Assembly (NCBI GenBank): GCA_905480605.1
Contig: CAJQRD010000063.1
Span: 1-51,917, forward strand
Reading direction: 5' to 3'
Length of the DNA stretch: 51,917 nt
From: an uncultured Saprospiraceae bacterium
GTDB lineage: Bacteria; Bacteroidota; Bacteroidia; Chitinophagales; Saprospiraceae
This document shows, piece by piece, positions 31,428 through 40,408 of the stretch. Both the position numbers and the translations under genes were made by a program. Positions within the stretch are counted from its first letter, which is position 1. The number at the start of each line of letters is the position of its first letter. The notes beneath the pieces are model-generated. The model was given only the letters and a program-made list of their open reading frames with translations, did no database searches and was not told the DNA's origin.

Positions 31428-32387
31428 TTGAATAAATCAAGAATTCTAGCAATACTCTTACTGTTTTCAATCAACGATTGGTGTATAAGCCAAGGTTCAT
31501 TGCAAAGCTCTTTGTACATGTTAGATATTTATCAACATAATCCAGCATATGCAGGATTTGATAGGTCAATCAGTGCAAATTTTAATTACAGAACTCAATG
31601 GACAGGGGTTTTAGAGAATCCCATACATTTGAATGCAAATGTTCACCTGCCCGTATATTTATTGAATGGGGGAGTAGGTATGTCTATAACAAATGAAAGT
31701 GCTGGAGCTCTTAGTTTTACAAAGGTTAATTTATCGTATAACAGAGTTGAAAGTTTTCAGGGGGGTATTATTTCTGGGGGGTTAAGCCTTGGATTCAAGC
31801 AATTAGGAGTTAATGGAGATCTAATCAGAACACCTTTAGGTAGTTATGATGGTACTTTTTCTCATGAAGATCCTATATTGGGAGAAACTAAATTTAACGG
31901 CATAACACCTGATTGGGTTTTGGGTATTTTCGCAAGAACCGATTATTTTGACTTTGGTTTAACAATTGAGAATCTTTTTTTTAGCCAAGCAAGTATTGAA
32001 AATATTAATTTTCAAAATTCTAAAATAATCAGTCTTTACGGTGGGATTCCATTCTTTATCAATGAATTAGAAATACAACCTTCTTTACATATAAAAACAA
32101 ATTTGCAGCAGATTCAAACAGATCTGTCTGTCATAGTTAAAAGTGGCAATATTTTTGGAGGATTAGGCTTGAGGGGTTTTAACGAAAACTCATTTGATGC
32201 ATTAAGTTTTTTCGGAGGAATTAAACTAAATGACCATTATACATTATCATATGCCTATGACTTTATATTAAGTGAGTTAAGTACTTTTTCACAAGGAACG
32301 CATGAAATTAATATCAATTATAATTTGAATAAATTGATAGGAATTGGGCTTCCACCAGAAATTATTTACGATCCACGGCATTTTTAA
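31428..32387 (+). CDS. PorP/SprF family T9SS outer-membrane protein
   Basis: The 319 residues start with TTG at 31428 and a signal peptide (MNKSRILAILLLFSINDWCISQG). The mature N-terminus DIYQHNPAYAGFDRSISANFNYRTQW is the classic PorP/SprF block (NPAYAG). The rest is a beta-barrel with strands such as LNLSYNRVESFQGG-like and INGLYGGIPFFI-like alternations, ending NYNLNKLIGIGLPPEIIYDPRHF. Family members sit in the outer membrane and link T9SS cargo to the machine or the surface. The order porP then gldK-L-M-N matches porP-porK-porL-porM-porN of Porphyromonas, so this may be a core PorP rather than an SprF partner of one adhesin (inference). Confidence 0.9.
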   Translation: MNKSRILAILLLFSINDWCISQGSLQSSLYMLDIYQHNPAYAGFDRSISANFNYRTQWTGVLENPIHLNANVHLPVYLLNGGVGMSITNESAGALSFTKVNLSYNRVESFQGGIISGGLSLGFKQLGVNGDLIRTPLGSYDGTFSHEDPILGETKFNGITPDWVLGIFARTDYFDFGLTIENLFFSQASIENINFQNSKIISLYGGIPFFINELEIQPSLHIKTNLQQIQTDLSVIVKSGNIFGGLGLRGFNENSFDALSFFGGIKLNDHYTLSYAYDFILSELSTFSQGTHEININYNLNKLIGIGLPPEIIYDPRHF

Positions 32388-32489
32388 AGAAAAGTGCACG
32401 ATATTCACTTAAGTTTTGTTAAAAAAAGATTTTGTTAAAAAAAAAGTAAACTTTATATAATACTTAGAATTGCTTTGTCGTTATAATAT

Positions 32490-32510
32490 TTCCTAAACCC
32501 GATTTAGGAA
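32490..32510. repeat. Inverted repeat upstream of gldK
   Basis: TTCCTAAA, five bases, TTTAGGAA form a perfect 8-bp inverted repeat 114 bases before the gldK ATG. The same TTCCTAA/TTAGGAA arms recur just after gldK at 33862-33879. There is no T run, so an operator or RNA structure is more likely than a terminator. Confidence 0.55.
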
Positions 32511-32623
32511 TCAGGCAATATTTATTTTTAAGGCAATTTTTTTGAAAATAGACAACAAAGTTTATTTTTACATACTTTATTTAAAAAGGCGAAAATTTAG
32601 AATTGTAAAATCAGTTAATAAAC

Positions 32624-33862
32624 ATGAAAAGAAAAGCGCTGTTTTCCTTTATCTTAATGGCTATGCTATTGAGTTCTTGTGGGAGAGATGAATCAGGACA
32701 ATTGATTGGTGTACAGGACAGACCAAGCTGGACAGGTATTAATCCTTACGGTATGGTGTATGTTCCATCAGGTACATTAACTATCGGTCAAAGTGACCAA
32801 GACGTATTTACTACGCATACTCAAAGACCAAAAGCTATATCTATTTCAGGCTTCTTTATGGATGATACTGAAATTACGAACAATGAATATCGTGAAATGG
32901 TATACTGGGTAAGAGACTCGATTGCTAGTTATATGACGGATAATATATATCCAGACGAGCAAGATCGTGATAGAGTTGATTGGGAATACGTTCCTGAAAT
33001 AGATTATTCTGATGAACTTCTTGATGATATGTATTATCAAGGAGACATGAAGATGGATGAATTTGAGAGATCTATGGATATGACTCAACTTGAGTATTCA
33101 TATAAATGGATAGACTGGAATAAGGCAGCACACAATCCAGATGTTGTAAGATCTTCTTTATTAAACGAAGAATCAGTAAATGTTTATCCAGATACTTTGG
33201 TTTGGATTCGTGATTTTGCTTATTCTTACAATGAACCATTTACAAGAAATTATTTCTGGCACCCTGCCTTTGATGATTATCCAGTAGTTGGTGTTGATTG
33301 GAAGCAAGCAAAAGCATTCTCTCATTGGAGAACCAAAATTTGGAACTCATATAAAGGTGATCAACCAAACACAGAAGAGTTTAGACTTCCAACTGAAACA
33401 GAGTGGGAATGGGCTGCAAGAGGTGGAAGATCAATTGCCCCTTATCCTTGGGGTGGTTACTATATTAGAAACGCAAAAGGTTGTTTGTTGGCTAACTTTA
33501 AGCCAGGAAGAGGTAATTATCCGGAGGACGGTGGTTTTTACACTGTAAAAGCTGATGCTTACTTCCCTAACGATTACGGCCTTTATAACATGTCAGGTAA
33601 CGTTTCAGAATGGACTGAAACAGCTTACCATCCAAATGCATATACTCATATGCATGACCTTAATCCAGACGTTAAGTACGATGCAAAAGATGACGATCCT
33701 GAAGCTTACAAAAGAAAAGTTATTAGAGGAGGATCATGGAAAGATATTTCTTACTACTGCCAAACAGGTACTAGAAATTGGGAATATCAAGATACCAACA
33801 AATCATACGTTGGTTTCAGATGTGCACTTACTTTCCTAGGAAGGTCGATCAATGATTTCTAA
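32624..33862 (+). CDS. gldK: T9SS/gliding lipoprotein GldK
   Basis: GldK (PorK) is an outer-membrane lipoprotein that forms the periplasmic T9SS ring with GldN. The 412 residues begin with a lipoprotein signal (MKRKALFSFILMAMLLSSCG, Cys19). The body is an FGE-sulfatase/SUMF1-like fold: VYVPSGTLTIGQSDQD, GFFMDDTEITNNEYREMV, PVVGVDWKQAKAFSHWR, FRLPTETEWEWAARGG, YNMSGNVSEWTE and IRGGSWKD, in that order. In GldK the fold is structural. An unusually acidic insert (TDNIYPDEQDRDRVDWEYV and onward, about 105-150) is typical for the family. It starts the gldKLMN cluster, 236 bases after porP; that gap holds a direct repeat and an inverted repeat but no clear consensus promoter. Confidence 0.96.
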   Translation: MKRKALFSFILMAMLLSSCGRDESGQLIGVQDRPSWTGINPYGMVYVPSGTLTIGQSDQDVFTTHTQRPKAISISGFFMDDTEITNNEYREMVYWVRDSIASYMTDNIYPDEQDRDRVDWEYVPEIDYSDELLDDMYYQGDMKMDEFERSMDMTQLEYSYKWIDWNKAAHNPDVVRSSLLNEESVNVYPDTLVWIRDFAYSYNEPFTRNYFWHPAFDDYPVVGVDWKQAKAFSHWRTKIWNSYKGDQPNTEEFRLPTETEWEWAARGGRSIAPYPWGGYYIRNAKGCLLANFKPGRGNYPEDGGFYTVKADAYFPNDYGLYNMSGNVSEWTETAYHPNAYTHMHDLNPDVKYDAKDDDPEAYKRKVIRGGSWKDISYYCQTGTRNWEYQDTNKSYVGFRCALTFLGRSINDF

Positions 33863-33879
33863 TTCCTAAAGTTAGGAAT
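33862..33879. repeat. Inverted repeat between gldK and gldL
   Basis: ATTCCTAA and TTAGGAAT flank two bases immediately after (and touching) the gldK stop. No T run follows. Arms are shared with the repeat upstream of gldK. Confidence 0.5.
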
Positions 33880-33937
33880 ACAGGTACAATATTTATTTTA
33901 TTATTTATCAGTTATTAACAATTAAAAAATCTAACTA

Positions 33938-34522
33938 ATGGCTTTTCACAAATCTAAAGGATTTAAGTATTTAAAGAATTTTATTATTGGAGTGGGTGCT
34001 GCAGTCGTAATGATTGGAGCTTTAGCAAAAATTTTAAGTCACCCAGCAGGTAACGTTTTGATTACTGCAGGATTATTAACAGAGGCTTTCTTATTCTTGA
34101 TGTTGGGAGTATTACCTCCTGAAAAAGATTACTACTGGGAAAAATTATACCCAGGATTGGAAGTTTACAATTCAAACATTGCTCCTTTAACTGCAGGTCC
34201 ACAAAGTGGAGTTATGAGACCTCTTGATGCTGATGCTGTTGAAACAAGATTAGGTGGTATGTTAGACGAATTACAGGGAATGTCAAAAAGCCTTGGAAGT
34301 CTTAAAGCATTACAAGAAGTTGATTTTTCAGAGACTAAAGGTCAAATGGAATCAATGAATAACTTCTACACTCAAATGAATAATGCAATGTCAACATTGA
34401 CTGAGACTGTTGAAGATACAAAAATTTACAAAGAGCAAATTTCTTCTTTAAATAGAAATTTAACTTCATTGAACTCTGTTTACGGTAACGTATTGGGAGC
34501 ATTCAGAAAAGGTATAGAATAA
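33938..34522 (+). CDS. gldL: T9SS/gliding motor protein GldL
   Basis: GldL (PorL) is the inner-membrane stator-like ring that, with the GldM shaft, uses the proton gradient to drive secretion and gliding. The 194 residues begin FHKSKGFKYLKNFIIG, then two membrane helices (about 12-35 and 40-60, the second ending LTEAFLFLMLGVLPP). The acidic residue in LLTEAFLF lies in the second helix, where proton-conducting Glu is expected. PPEKDYYWEKLYPGL follows. The cytoplasmic part is a predicted coiled coil (ETRLGGMLDELQGMSKSLGSL and beyond). Between gldK (75-base gap) and gldM (42-base gap) in the operon. Confidence 0.96.
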   Translation: MAFHKSKGFKYLKNFIIGVGAAVVMIGALAKILSHPAGNVLITAGLLTEAFLFLMLGVLPPEKDYYWEKLYPGLEVYNSNIAPLTAGPQSGVMRPLDADAVETRLGGMLDELQGMSKSLGSLKALQEVDFSETKGQMESMNNFYTQMNNAMSTLTETVEDTKIYKEQISSLNRNLTSLNSVYGNVLGAFRKGIE

Positions 34523-34564
34523 TATTTATTTGTAATTATTTATTAACATTAAAAACAAAGAAAT

Positions 34565-36169
34565 ATGTCTATACCTAAGGAACCCCGTCAACTTATGATC
34601 AATATCATGTATTTGGTATTGACAGCCTTATTGGCTCTTAACGTTTCGGCGGAGGTGTTCAACGCATTTAAATTAGTAGATAAAGGACTTGTAAAGTCAA
34701 ATAAAGCCTTAGATGACTCAATGGAAAGCCTTCCTACTGCAATTAGAGATGGAGCTAAAACAAGACCATCTTTAGCAACATACGCGGAAAGAATTGACCC
34801 AATCAGAGCAAAATCTGATGAATTATCTTTATACCTCAACGAAATCGTTACAAGAATGATTGAAGATAAAAATGAAGCTGGTGAAATTACTGGTGGATAT
34901 CTTGAGGATAGAGATAACCCAGGTGTACTTTCAGATGATTTGAAAAAAGCAAAAGATTATGATGTTACGACCAGAACATTGATTGATGCTAAAAACCCAG
35001 ATGCTGGGCTTGGTAATGAAATCAAAGCCAAATTAATTGCATTCGAAGCTGACATGATGACATTTATTGACGACGAAGACAAACCTGCCTTCAAAAAGGA
35101 AGTTTCTGTTCAAATTGATGATGAGACATGGAAGAAAAAGAAAAAAGCAAGCTGGGCTCATATGAACTTTGATCATATGCCTTTGCAAGCTGTTATTCCA
35201 TTATTTAGTAAGTATATTAATGATGTAAAATCAACTGAGTCTGCTGCATTAAATTACTTAGCAGGTAAAGTAGGTGCTGGTGGTACAACGGTTGTATTGG
35301 ATAAATACGCAGTCGTTTCAGCTCCTATAAAATCTTATATTATTAAAGGTGAAAAATACTCAACTGATATCTTTTTATCTGCTGCCGCAGGTTCTGATTC
35401 AGGAACTGGTATTTCTTACGCTGTTAATGGCAGAAGAATAAATGCTAAAGATGGTGTTGCAAAGTTTGAAGAAACCGCATCTAAAAATGGTATAAGAAAA
35501 TACACAGCAACTGCTTCTTTGACGGATCCAGTATCTGGTGAAACAAAATCTTTTAAGAAGGAATTTTCTTACGAAGTTGGTGAAAGATCAGTAACAGTTT
35601 CTGCATCAAAAATGAATGTTTTCTATATTGGTGTTGATAATCCAGTGGAAGTTTCTGCAGCTGGTGTTGCATCTAGCCAAATTAAGGTTAGCATGGGTGG
35701 TGCTGGTGGAGGAACAATTATTCCAAAAGATGGATCTTATGTAGTAAATGTTACTAAACCAACAAAAAAAGGTGAGTTTGCAGAAATTAGTGTTTCTGCT
35801 CCTGGGTTGAATGATAAGAAAATCTTCAGAGTTAAAAGAATTCCAGATCCAATTCCGAAATTAGGAAAATCAAGAGGTGGTGCAATGAGTTCAGGTGAGT
35901 TTAGAATTCAGCCAGGTGTTTTTCCAGTTCTCGAAGGATTTGACTTCGATGCTAAATGTGGCGTTACTGGATTTAGACTTGTACAAGTTCCAAAAAGAAA
36001 GGATCCTATCGTTTCTGTAAATAAAGGAGGAAGATTCACACAGGAATCTATGGCAATGATTAAGAAGGCAAAAGCTTCTGATAAATTCTTTTTTGAAGAT
36101 ATAAAAGCGAAGTGTCCGGGTGATTCTGCTGCTAGAGATTTAGGTGGTATGGTATTTAATATCCGATAA
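34565..36169 (+). CDS. gldM: T9SS/gliding shaft protein GldM
   Basis: GldM (PorM) spans the inner membrane once and extends a multi-domain periplasmic shaft from the GldL ring to GldK/GldN. The 534 residues start IPKEPRQLMINIMYLVLTALLALNV, a short cytoplasmic stretch and single helix (about 11-30), with SAEVFNAFKLVDKGL after it. DKYAVVSAPIKSYIIKGEKYSTDIFLSAAAG marks the second periplasmic domain, and YPKDGSYVVNVT-like plus FRVKRIPDPIPKLG precede the C-terminal domain, where CGVTGFRLVQVPKR occurs. Length is typical. Twenty-two bases separate it from the preferred gldN start. Confidence 0.96.
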   Translation: MSIPKEPRQLMINIMYLVLTALLALNVSAEVFNAFKLVDKGLVKSNKALDDSMESLPTAIRDGAKTRPSLATYAERIDPIRAKSDELSLYLNEIVTRMIEDKNEAGEITGGYLEDRDNPGVLSDDLKKAKDYDVTTRTLIDAKNPDAGLGNEIKAKLIAFEADMMTFIDDEDKPAFKKEVSVQIDDETWKKKKKASWAHMNFDHMPLQAVIPLFSKYINDVKSTESAALNYLAGKVGAGGTTVVLDKYAVVSAPIKSYIIKGEKYSTDIFLSAAAGSDSGTGISYAVNGRRINAKDGVAKFEETASKNGIRKYTATASLTDPVSGETKSFKKEFSYEVGERSVTVSASKMNVFYIGVDNPVEVSAAGVASSQIKVSMGGAGGGTIIPKDGSYVVNVTKPTKKGEFAEISVSAPGLNDKKIFRVKRIPDPIPKLGKSRGGAMSSGEFRIQPGVFPVLEGFDFDAKCGVTGFRLVQVPKRKDPIVSVNKGGRFTQESMAMIKKAKASDKFFFEDIKAKCPGDSAARDLGGMVFNIR

Positions 36170-36191
36170 TCATAATTTAAATTTAAAGATC

Positions 36192-37055
36192 ATGTTAAAT
36201 AAAAAATTATCTTTTCTCATTTTAATGTTTTTGTCTTGTACAATTTATGCGCAAGATGAGACAATTGTAACTGAATCAGGTACACCTCTTGAGGATATCT
36301 ATATTGATGGTATTGTTAACAGAAACTTGATTGATGAAACACGAATTCTTGAATATGACCATATCAGAGAAGCAGATGTGTCTTGGGAAAGAAAAGTTTG
36401 GAGAATTGTAGATGTTCGTGAAAAAATGAACATGTCATTTAAAAGTCCACATAAACCATTTTTTACTATATTAAGAGAGATGGCGGAAAATGGAGATATT
36501 GCTGTTTTTAAGGATGAAGAGTTCAGACAACCAATGACAGTAGAAGAAATTGAAGGTAAATTAAATCGTATTGATACGGTTACAGCTTTTGATTACGATA
36601 CTTACGAGGAGAAAATTGAAATAGTTAAAAGTGAAGTTAACTGGAATGATATTGAACAGTATCGTTTAAAAGAAGTTTGGTACTTCGACAAAGAATTATC
36701 TGTATTTAAATCTAGAATTTTAGGAATTTCTCCTATACAAAATGTGATAGATATGACTACTGGTGAATTCAAATACGCTTTACCTTTGTTTTGGATTTAC
36801 TATCCAGAAGCAAGAGAACCTCTTTCAAGGTTTAGAGTTGAGAATGATTTCAATGAAATATCTCCAATGTCTTGGTTTGACTTATTTGAGCAAAGGTTCT
36901 TTGCCAGTTATATCATGAAGCAATCTAATACTCTTGATTTAAGAATAGCGGATTTGTATAATGGATATGACAGAGAAGGCATCGATAGATTGATGGAGTC
37001 AGACAAAATTAAGTCTGAGCTATTTAACTTTGAACATGATCTTTGGGAATACTAA
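36192..37055 (+). CDS. gldN: T9SS/gliding protein GldN
   Basis: GldN (PorN) is the periplasmic partner of GldK in the T9SS ring. I choose the ATG at 36192 because it gives a clean signal peptide (MLNKKLSFLILMFLSCTIYAQ) and avoids the gldM overlap; an ATG at 36144 would add 16 residues that read out of the end of gldM. The mature protein (about 268 residues) contains YDHIREADVSWERKVWRIVDVREKMN, a strong family signature, then FAMENGD-like, IEQYRLKEVWYFDKELSVFKSRILGI and PLFWIYYPEAREPL. It is last in the cluster and is followed by a strong terminator. Confidence 0.95.
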   Translation: MLNKKLSFLILMFLSCTIYAQDETIVTESGTPLEDIYIDGIVNRNLIDETRILEYDHIREADVSWERKVWRIVDVREKMNMSFKSPHKPFFTILREMAENGDIAVFKDEEFRQPMTVEEIEGKLNRIDTVTAFDYDTYEEKIEIVKSEVNWNDIEQYRLKEVWYFDKELSVFKSRILGISPIQNVIDMTTGEFKYALPLFWIYYPEAREPLSRFRVENDFNEISPMSWFDLFEQRFFASYIMKQSNTLDLRIADLYNGYDREGIDRLMESDKIKSELFNFEHDLWEY

Positions 37056-37095
37056 TAGATTTGTTTGAGTAGCTAATTGTTACTCTTTAAAATAT

Positions 37096-37134
37096 AAAGT
37101 CCGACTCAATTCATTTGAGTTGGACTTTTTTTTA
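37096..37134 (+). terminator. Rho-independent terminator after gldN
   Basis: AAAGTCCGACTCAA pairs with TTGAGTTGGACTTT (one G-T pair) around five bases, followed by a long T run. This is the end of the gldKLMN transcript. Confidence 0.92.
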
Positions 37135-37153
37135 TGTATTATTTTAAATATAC

Positions 37154-37221
37154 AACCTAATATTAATGAATAAAGTAGATGCTAAATGAACGTTCATTCT
37201 AAAACATTAGCGCTTTAGGTT
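37154..37221. repeat. Nested inverted repeats between gldN and fur
   Basis: The outer arms AACCTAA (37154-37160) and TTAGGTT (37215-37221) enclose GCTAA/TTAGC arms and a perfect 14-base palindrome AATGAACGTTCATT (37185-37198). It lies between two convergent 3' ends after the gldN terminator. Confidence 0.55.
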
Positions 37222-37259
37222 ATATGTTGGAATACAAATGAAAGAGGTGTTTAATGATA

Positions 37260-37757
37260 TTAAATAACTGACAATCCTTTGACTTCTTCCTTCCTATCAC
37301 AAACTTCTTTTCTACATTTACCATAAAGGTTAAGAGAATGATGTGTAACATCAAAATCTAATATATCACCCATCATATCTTTGATGTTTTGGATTCTTGG
37401 ATCACAAAATTCAAGGACTTTCCCACAGGTAATACAAAGTAAGTGATCATGCTGTTTGAAGCCATATGACTTCTCATACTGTGTTAAATTTTTGCCAAAT
37501 TGATGCTTAGTTACAAGATCGCAATTTACAAGCAGCTCTAAAGTATTGTATACAGTTGCTCTTGAAACACGATAGTTTTGATTCTTCATGTGAATGTAAA
37601 GTGCTTCTGCATCAAAATGGTCGTTTCTTCTGTATATCTCTTCTAAGATAGCATAGCGTTCTGGAGTTTTTCTGTATTGATTCTTTTCGAGATAACTCGT
37701 GAAAATACTTTTAACCTCGTCAATTATTTTCTGAATATGTTCTTCTGCTACTTTCAT
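37260..37757 (-). CDS. fur: Fur family transcriptional regulator
   Basis: Fur-type proteins are metal-dependent repressors of iron, zinc or peroxide genes. The 165 residues contain the winged helix ([13 protein letters not shown] at 30-42, [14 protein letters not shown] at 63-76), a metal-binding region HFDAE at 47-51 and HDH at 103-105, and two zinc-type Cys pairs: CITC (108-111) and CRKEVC (148-153). ATVYNTL is the DNA-recognition helix. Whether it senses Fe, Zn or peroxide cannot be told, although the two Cys pairs are typical of Fur and PerR. It lies 11 bases after rsh on the same strand, probably as one transcript, linking metal and stringent control genes. Confidence 0.93.
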   Translation of the reverse strand: MKVAEEHIQKIIDEVKSIFTSYLEKNQYRKTPERYAILEEIYRRNDHFDAEALYIHMKNQNYRVSRATVYNTLELLVNCDLVTKHQFGKNLTQYEKSYGFKQHDHLLCITCGKVLEFCDPRIQNIKDMMGDILDFDVTHHSLNLYGKCRKEVCDRKEEVKGLSVI

Positions 37758-37768
37758 ATGAGATAAAT

Positions 37769-40018
37769 CTAATCCTTAATTACTCTTGTAACGCTTTCAA
37801 CCCCTTCAAGTTTATTAATAGAATTCATAACTAAATTGAGTTGGTTCTTATTTTTAATGAAAACGCTTATTTTACCTTCAAAATAACCTTCCTTTCCTTC
37901 TATACTAAATGATCTGATATTGATCCCAAGTTTAGATGACAATTCATTAGTAATAGACTGAATGACTCCTGGTCCAGAGTCAACACCAATTATAGATAAA
38001 TCTGTAATAAAATTGGTTTGTGAATGACCAGCCCATTCTGCCTTTAAAACTCGGTAGCCATAGTTGGCAAGTAAATGCGTTGCATTTTTACAATTAATCC
38101 TATGAATTTTTAGACCCTTGCCTGCAGTCAAATAACCAAATATATCATCTCCTTTTACGGGATTGCAGCACAATGCAAAACTAAATTCATATTGATCTAA
38201 AGATTCACCATCAATTAAGATGTTTGATCTTCCTGCCAATTCCGATTTTTTTGTACCTGCAATTTCAGTGTCAGAAGGTGCAGGTTTGCCTTCATGTTCA
38301 TTATTTTGAATTATTTCTGCTGCAGTTAGTTTTTTTCTTAGAATCTTGTTGTGTTCAATTTCATAAGTTTTAAGGTCAGGCATTTTGATATCTCCTGTAG
38401 CTAAGGCGAAGTAATAGTCAGGCCTGCTGTTGTAGCCATTTATTTTTACTAGGGTATCAATGTTATCTGCAAAGTTGATTTTAGCATGCTTCAATTTTCT
38501 TTCTAAAGCTTCTTTTCCAAAAATACCTTTTTGCCTTTTCTCTTCTTTCATGGCAGATCTAATTTTTGATCTAGCCTTTCCAGTAACAGTCAATTTTAAC
38601 CAATGCTCTGAAGGTTTTTGGTTCTTATTGGTAACAATATGAATTTGATCGCCATTTGTTAAGACATGTCCCATTGGCACAAGCTTGTTGTTGACTTTTA
38701 TTGCAGTGGCATGATAACCAACATCAGAATGTATTTCAAATGCAAAATCCAATGCTGTCGCGCCTTCTGGGAGTATTTTCATATCTCCGTTTGGTGTGAA
38801 AACAAAAACCTCTTTTTGAAACAAATTAGATTTGAAATCATTTAGGAATTCAAGAGCATCAGAATGTTGAGTATCTAAGAGCGCTCTAATGTTGTCAAGC
38901 CATTTGTCATAAACATCATTGTTGTTTTTCACACCCTTATACTTCCAGTGAGCAGCGAATCCTCTTTCTGCTATGTCATCCATTCTTTCAGATCTGATTT
39001 GAACTTCGACATATCTTCCTTTAGGACCTATTACAGTTGTATGCAAAGATTCATAACCATTACTTTTAGGAGTTGTAATCCAATCTTTTAATCTTTCTGG
39101 GATCGGCTTGTATATATCTGTAATTATTGAATAAATCTGCCAACAGTAACTTTTTTCCTTTTCAGTATCTGTATTTACTATGATACGTACAGCGAATAAG
39201 TCATATATTTCTTCAAAAGGAACTTGTTTTTTTTGAATTTTATTCCAAATAGACGAGATAGCTTTTGGCCTACTCATCACTCTAAAGTCAATATTAAGTT
39301 CTTCTAGTTTTTCTGATAAAGGCTGAATGAACTCTTTTATATATGTGTTTCTGTCAGTTTCAGTTTTTTGTAGTTTACCTAAAATATCAGCATATCCTTC
39401 TGGTTCATTGATTTTCATACAAATATCATTGAACTCTGTTTTGATATTATATAATCCTAATCGATGAGCAAGTGGGGTATAGATGTAACTGGTCTCAGCC
39501 GCTATTCTAATTTGCTTTTGCTTAGGCATGGAATCAATCGTCCTTAGGTTATGTAACCTGTCAGCCATTTTGATAAGCACAACTCTTACATCATAAACTA
39601 ATGAACTTAAAACCTTTTTGAAGTTTTCTGCTTGTTTATTTTCTATGTTATATGTACCATCTAATTTTGTCAACCCATCCACTATCCGTTGGATTTTAGG
39701 CCCAAATATTTGATCTATTTCTTCCAGAGTTGTATCAGTATCTTCAACGATATCATGTAAAAGTGCTGCCACAACCGAGGTTGCTCCAAGGCCGAGTTCT
39801 TCATAACAAATTCGGGCTACTTCAATAGGATGAAAAACATATGGCTCACCGGATTTGCGTCGTTGAAATTTGTGAGCTTCAAGAACTAGTTTGTATGCAG
39901 TAGTTATATTCTCAATATCCTCTGCATTACATTTAGGTTTAACTTTTTGTAATAATGATTGGAATTCTTTGTCAATATCGACGAATTCCTCCTTTGATAT
40001 GGGATTTCCTTTTGGCAT
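37769..40018 (-). CDS. Bifunctional (p)ppGpp synthase/hydrolase (RSH)
   Basis: RSH enzymes make and degrade (p)ppGpp in the stringent response. The 749 residues have the full long-RSH layout. The N-terminal HD hydrolase contains FHPIEVA (62-68), [11 protein letters not shown] (86-96) and [10 protein letters not shown]. The synthase domain carries [12 protein letters not shown] and [13 protein letters not shown]. The TGS domain starts near [24 protein letters not shown], and the ACT domain is at the C-terminus ([23 protein letters not shown]). The intact HD residues suggest a SpoT/Rel-like bifunctional enzyme rather than RelA. It is transcribed before fur, toward the gldN terminator. The 260-base upstream gap separates it from the tRNA gene. 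Confidence 0.95.
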   Translation of the reverse strand: MPKGNPISKEEFVDIDKEFQSLLQKVKPKCNAEDIENITTAYKLVLEAHKFQRRKSGEPYVFHPIEVARICYEELGLGATSVVAALLHDIVEDTDTTLEEIDQIFGPKIQRIVDGLTKLDGTYNIENKQAENFKKVLSSLVYDVRVVLIKMADRLHNLRTIDSMPKQKQIRIAAETSYIYTPLAHRLGLYNIKTEFNDICMKINEPEGYADILGKLQKTETDRNTYIKEFIQPLSEKLEELNIDFRVMSRPKAISSIWNKIQKKQVPFEEIYDLFAVRIIVNTDTEKEKSYCWQIYSIITDIYKPIPERLKDWITTPKSNGYESLHTTVIGPKGRYVEVQIRSERMDDIAERGFAAHWKYKGVKNNNDVYDKWLDNIRALLDTQHSDALEFLNDFKSNLFQKEVFVFTPNGDMKILPEGATALDFAFEIHSDVGYHATAIKVNNKLVPMGHVLTNGDQIHIVTNKNQKPSEHWLKLTVTGKARSKIRSAMKEEKRQKGIFGKEALERKLKHAKINFADNIDTLVKINGYNSRPDYYFALATGDIKMPDLKTYEIEHNKILRKKLTAAEIIQNNEHEGKPAPSDTEIAGTKKSELAGRSNILIDGESLDQYEFSFALCCNPVKGDDIFGYLTAGKGLKIHRINCKNATHLLANYGYRVLKAEWAGHSQTNFITDLSIIGVDSGPGVIQSITNELSSKLGINIRSFSIEGKEGYFEGKISVFIKNKNQLNLVMNSINKLEGVESVTRVIKD

Positions 40019-40229
40019 ATTGTATTAAACGCGTATGGTGATAAAAGTACATGTTTTTTTATCATCTATTATATTATCACTTATAATACTTAATTATTTA
40101 GCAGTCCATATAAAACAAAAGTTTACACAAAAAACGTATGATTATTAACTGTATGAATAATAAACATAGGCAAAGCTTTAAGAGAGAATGGTTATTCTGA
40201 GATAATGTTTAAAAAACACACTATATCTA

Positions 40230-40259
40230 TTGTTCTCTTATTAAAAAGATATATCTTTG
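40230..40259 (+). promoter_or_regulatory. Promoter of tRNA-Leu, bacteroidete type
   Basis: TTG at 40230-40232, a 19-base spacer and TATCTTTG at 40252-40259 match the Bacteroidota sigma factor consensus. The -7 box ends 19 bases before the mature tRNA. Confidence 0.75.
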
Positions 40260-40278
40260 CGCTTCGTTATTTTGAAAT

Positions 40279-40360
40279 GCGGGTGTGATGAAATTGGTAG
40301 ACATGCTAGACTTAGGATCTAGTGCTTCACGGCGTGGGGGTTCGAGTCCCTCCACCCGCA
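40279..40360 (+). tRNA. tRNA-Leu (anticodon UAG)
   Basis: The 82-base cloverleaf has acceptor arms GCGGGTG and CACCCGC, a discriminator A at 40360, and an anticodon stem CTAGA/TCTAG around the loop CTTAGGA, giving anticodon UAG for leucine codons CUN. The T arm is GGGGG-TTCGAGT-CCCTC and the variable arm is long, as in class II tRNAs. No CCA is encoded, so it must be added after transcription. Confidence 0.95.
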
Positions 40361-40408
40361 CTTTTAAAACTCTTCCTTCCTAATAAATTATACATTTAGA
40401 CTTATCAA

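Noticed and set aside
33288-33839. Plus-strand open frames of 86 and 94 residues within gldK
   Set aside because: They are alternative frames of the complete gldK gene, whose motifs run through the same bases in another frame.
40019-40229. Possible riboswitch or small RNA upstream of rsh and the tRNA
   Set aside because: The 210 bases are AT-rich without a conserved hairpin pattern I can recognise.
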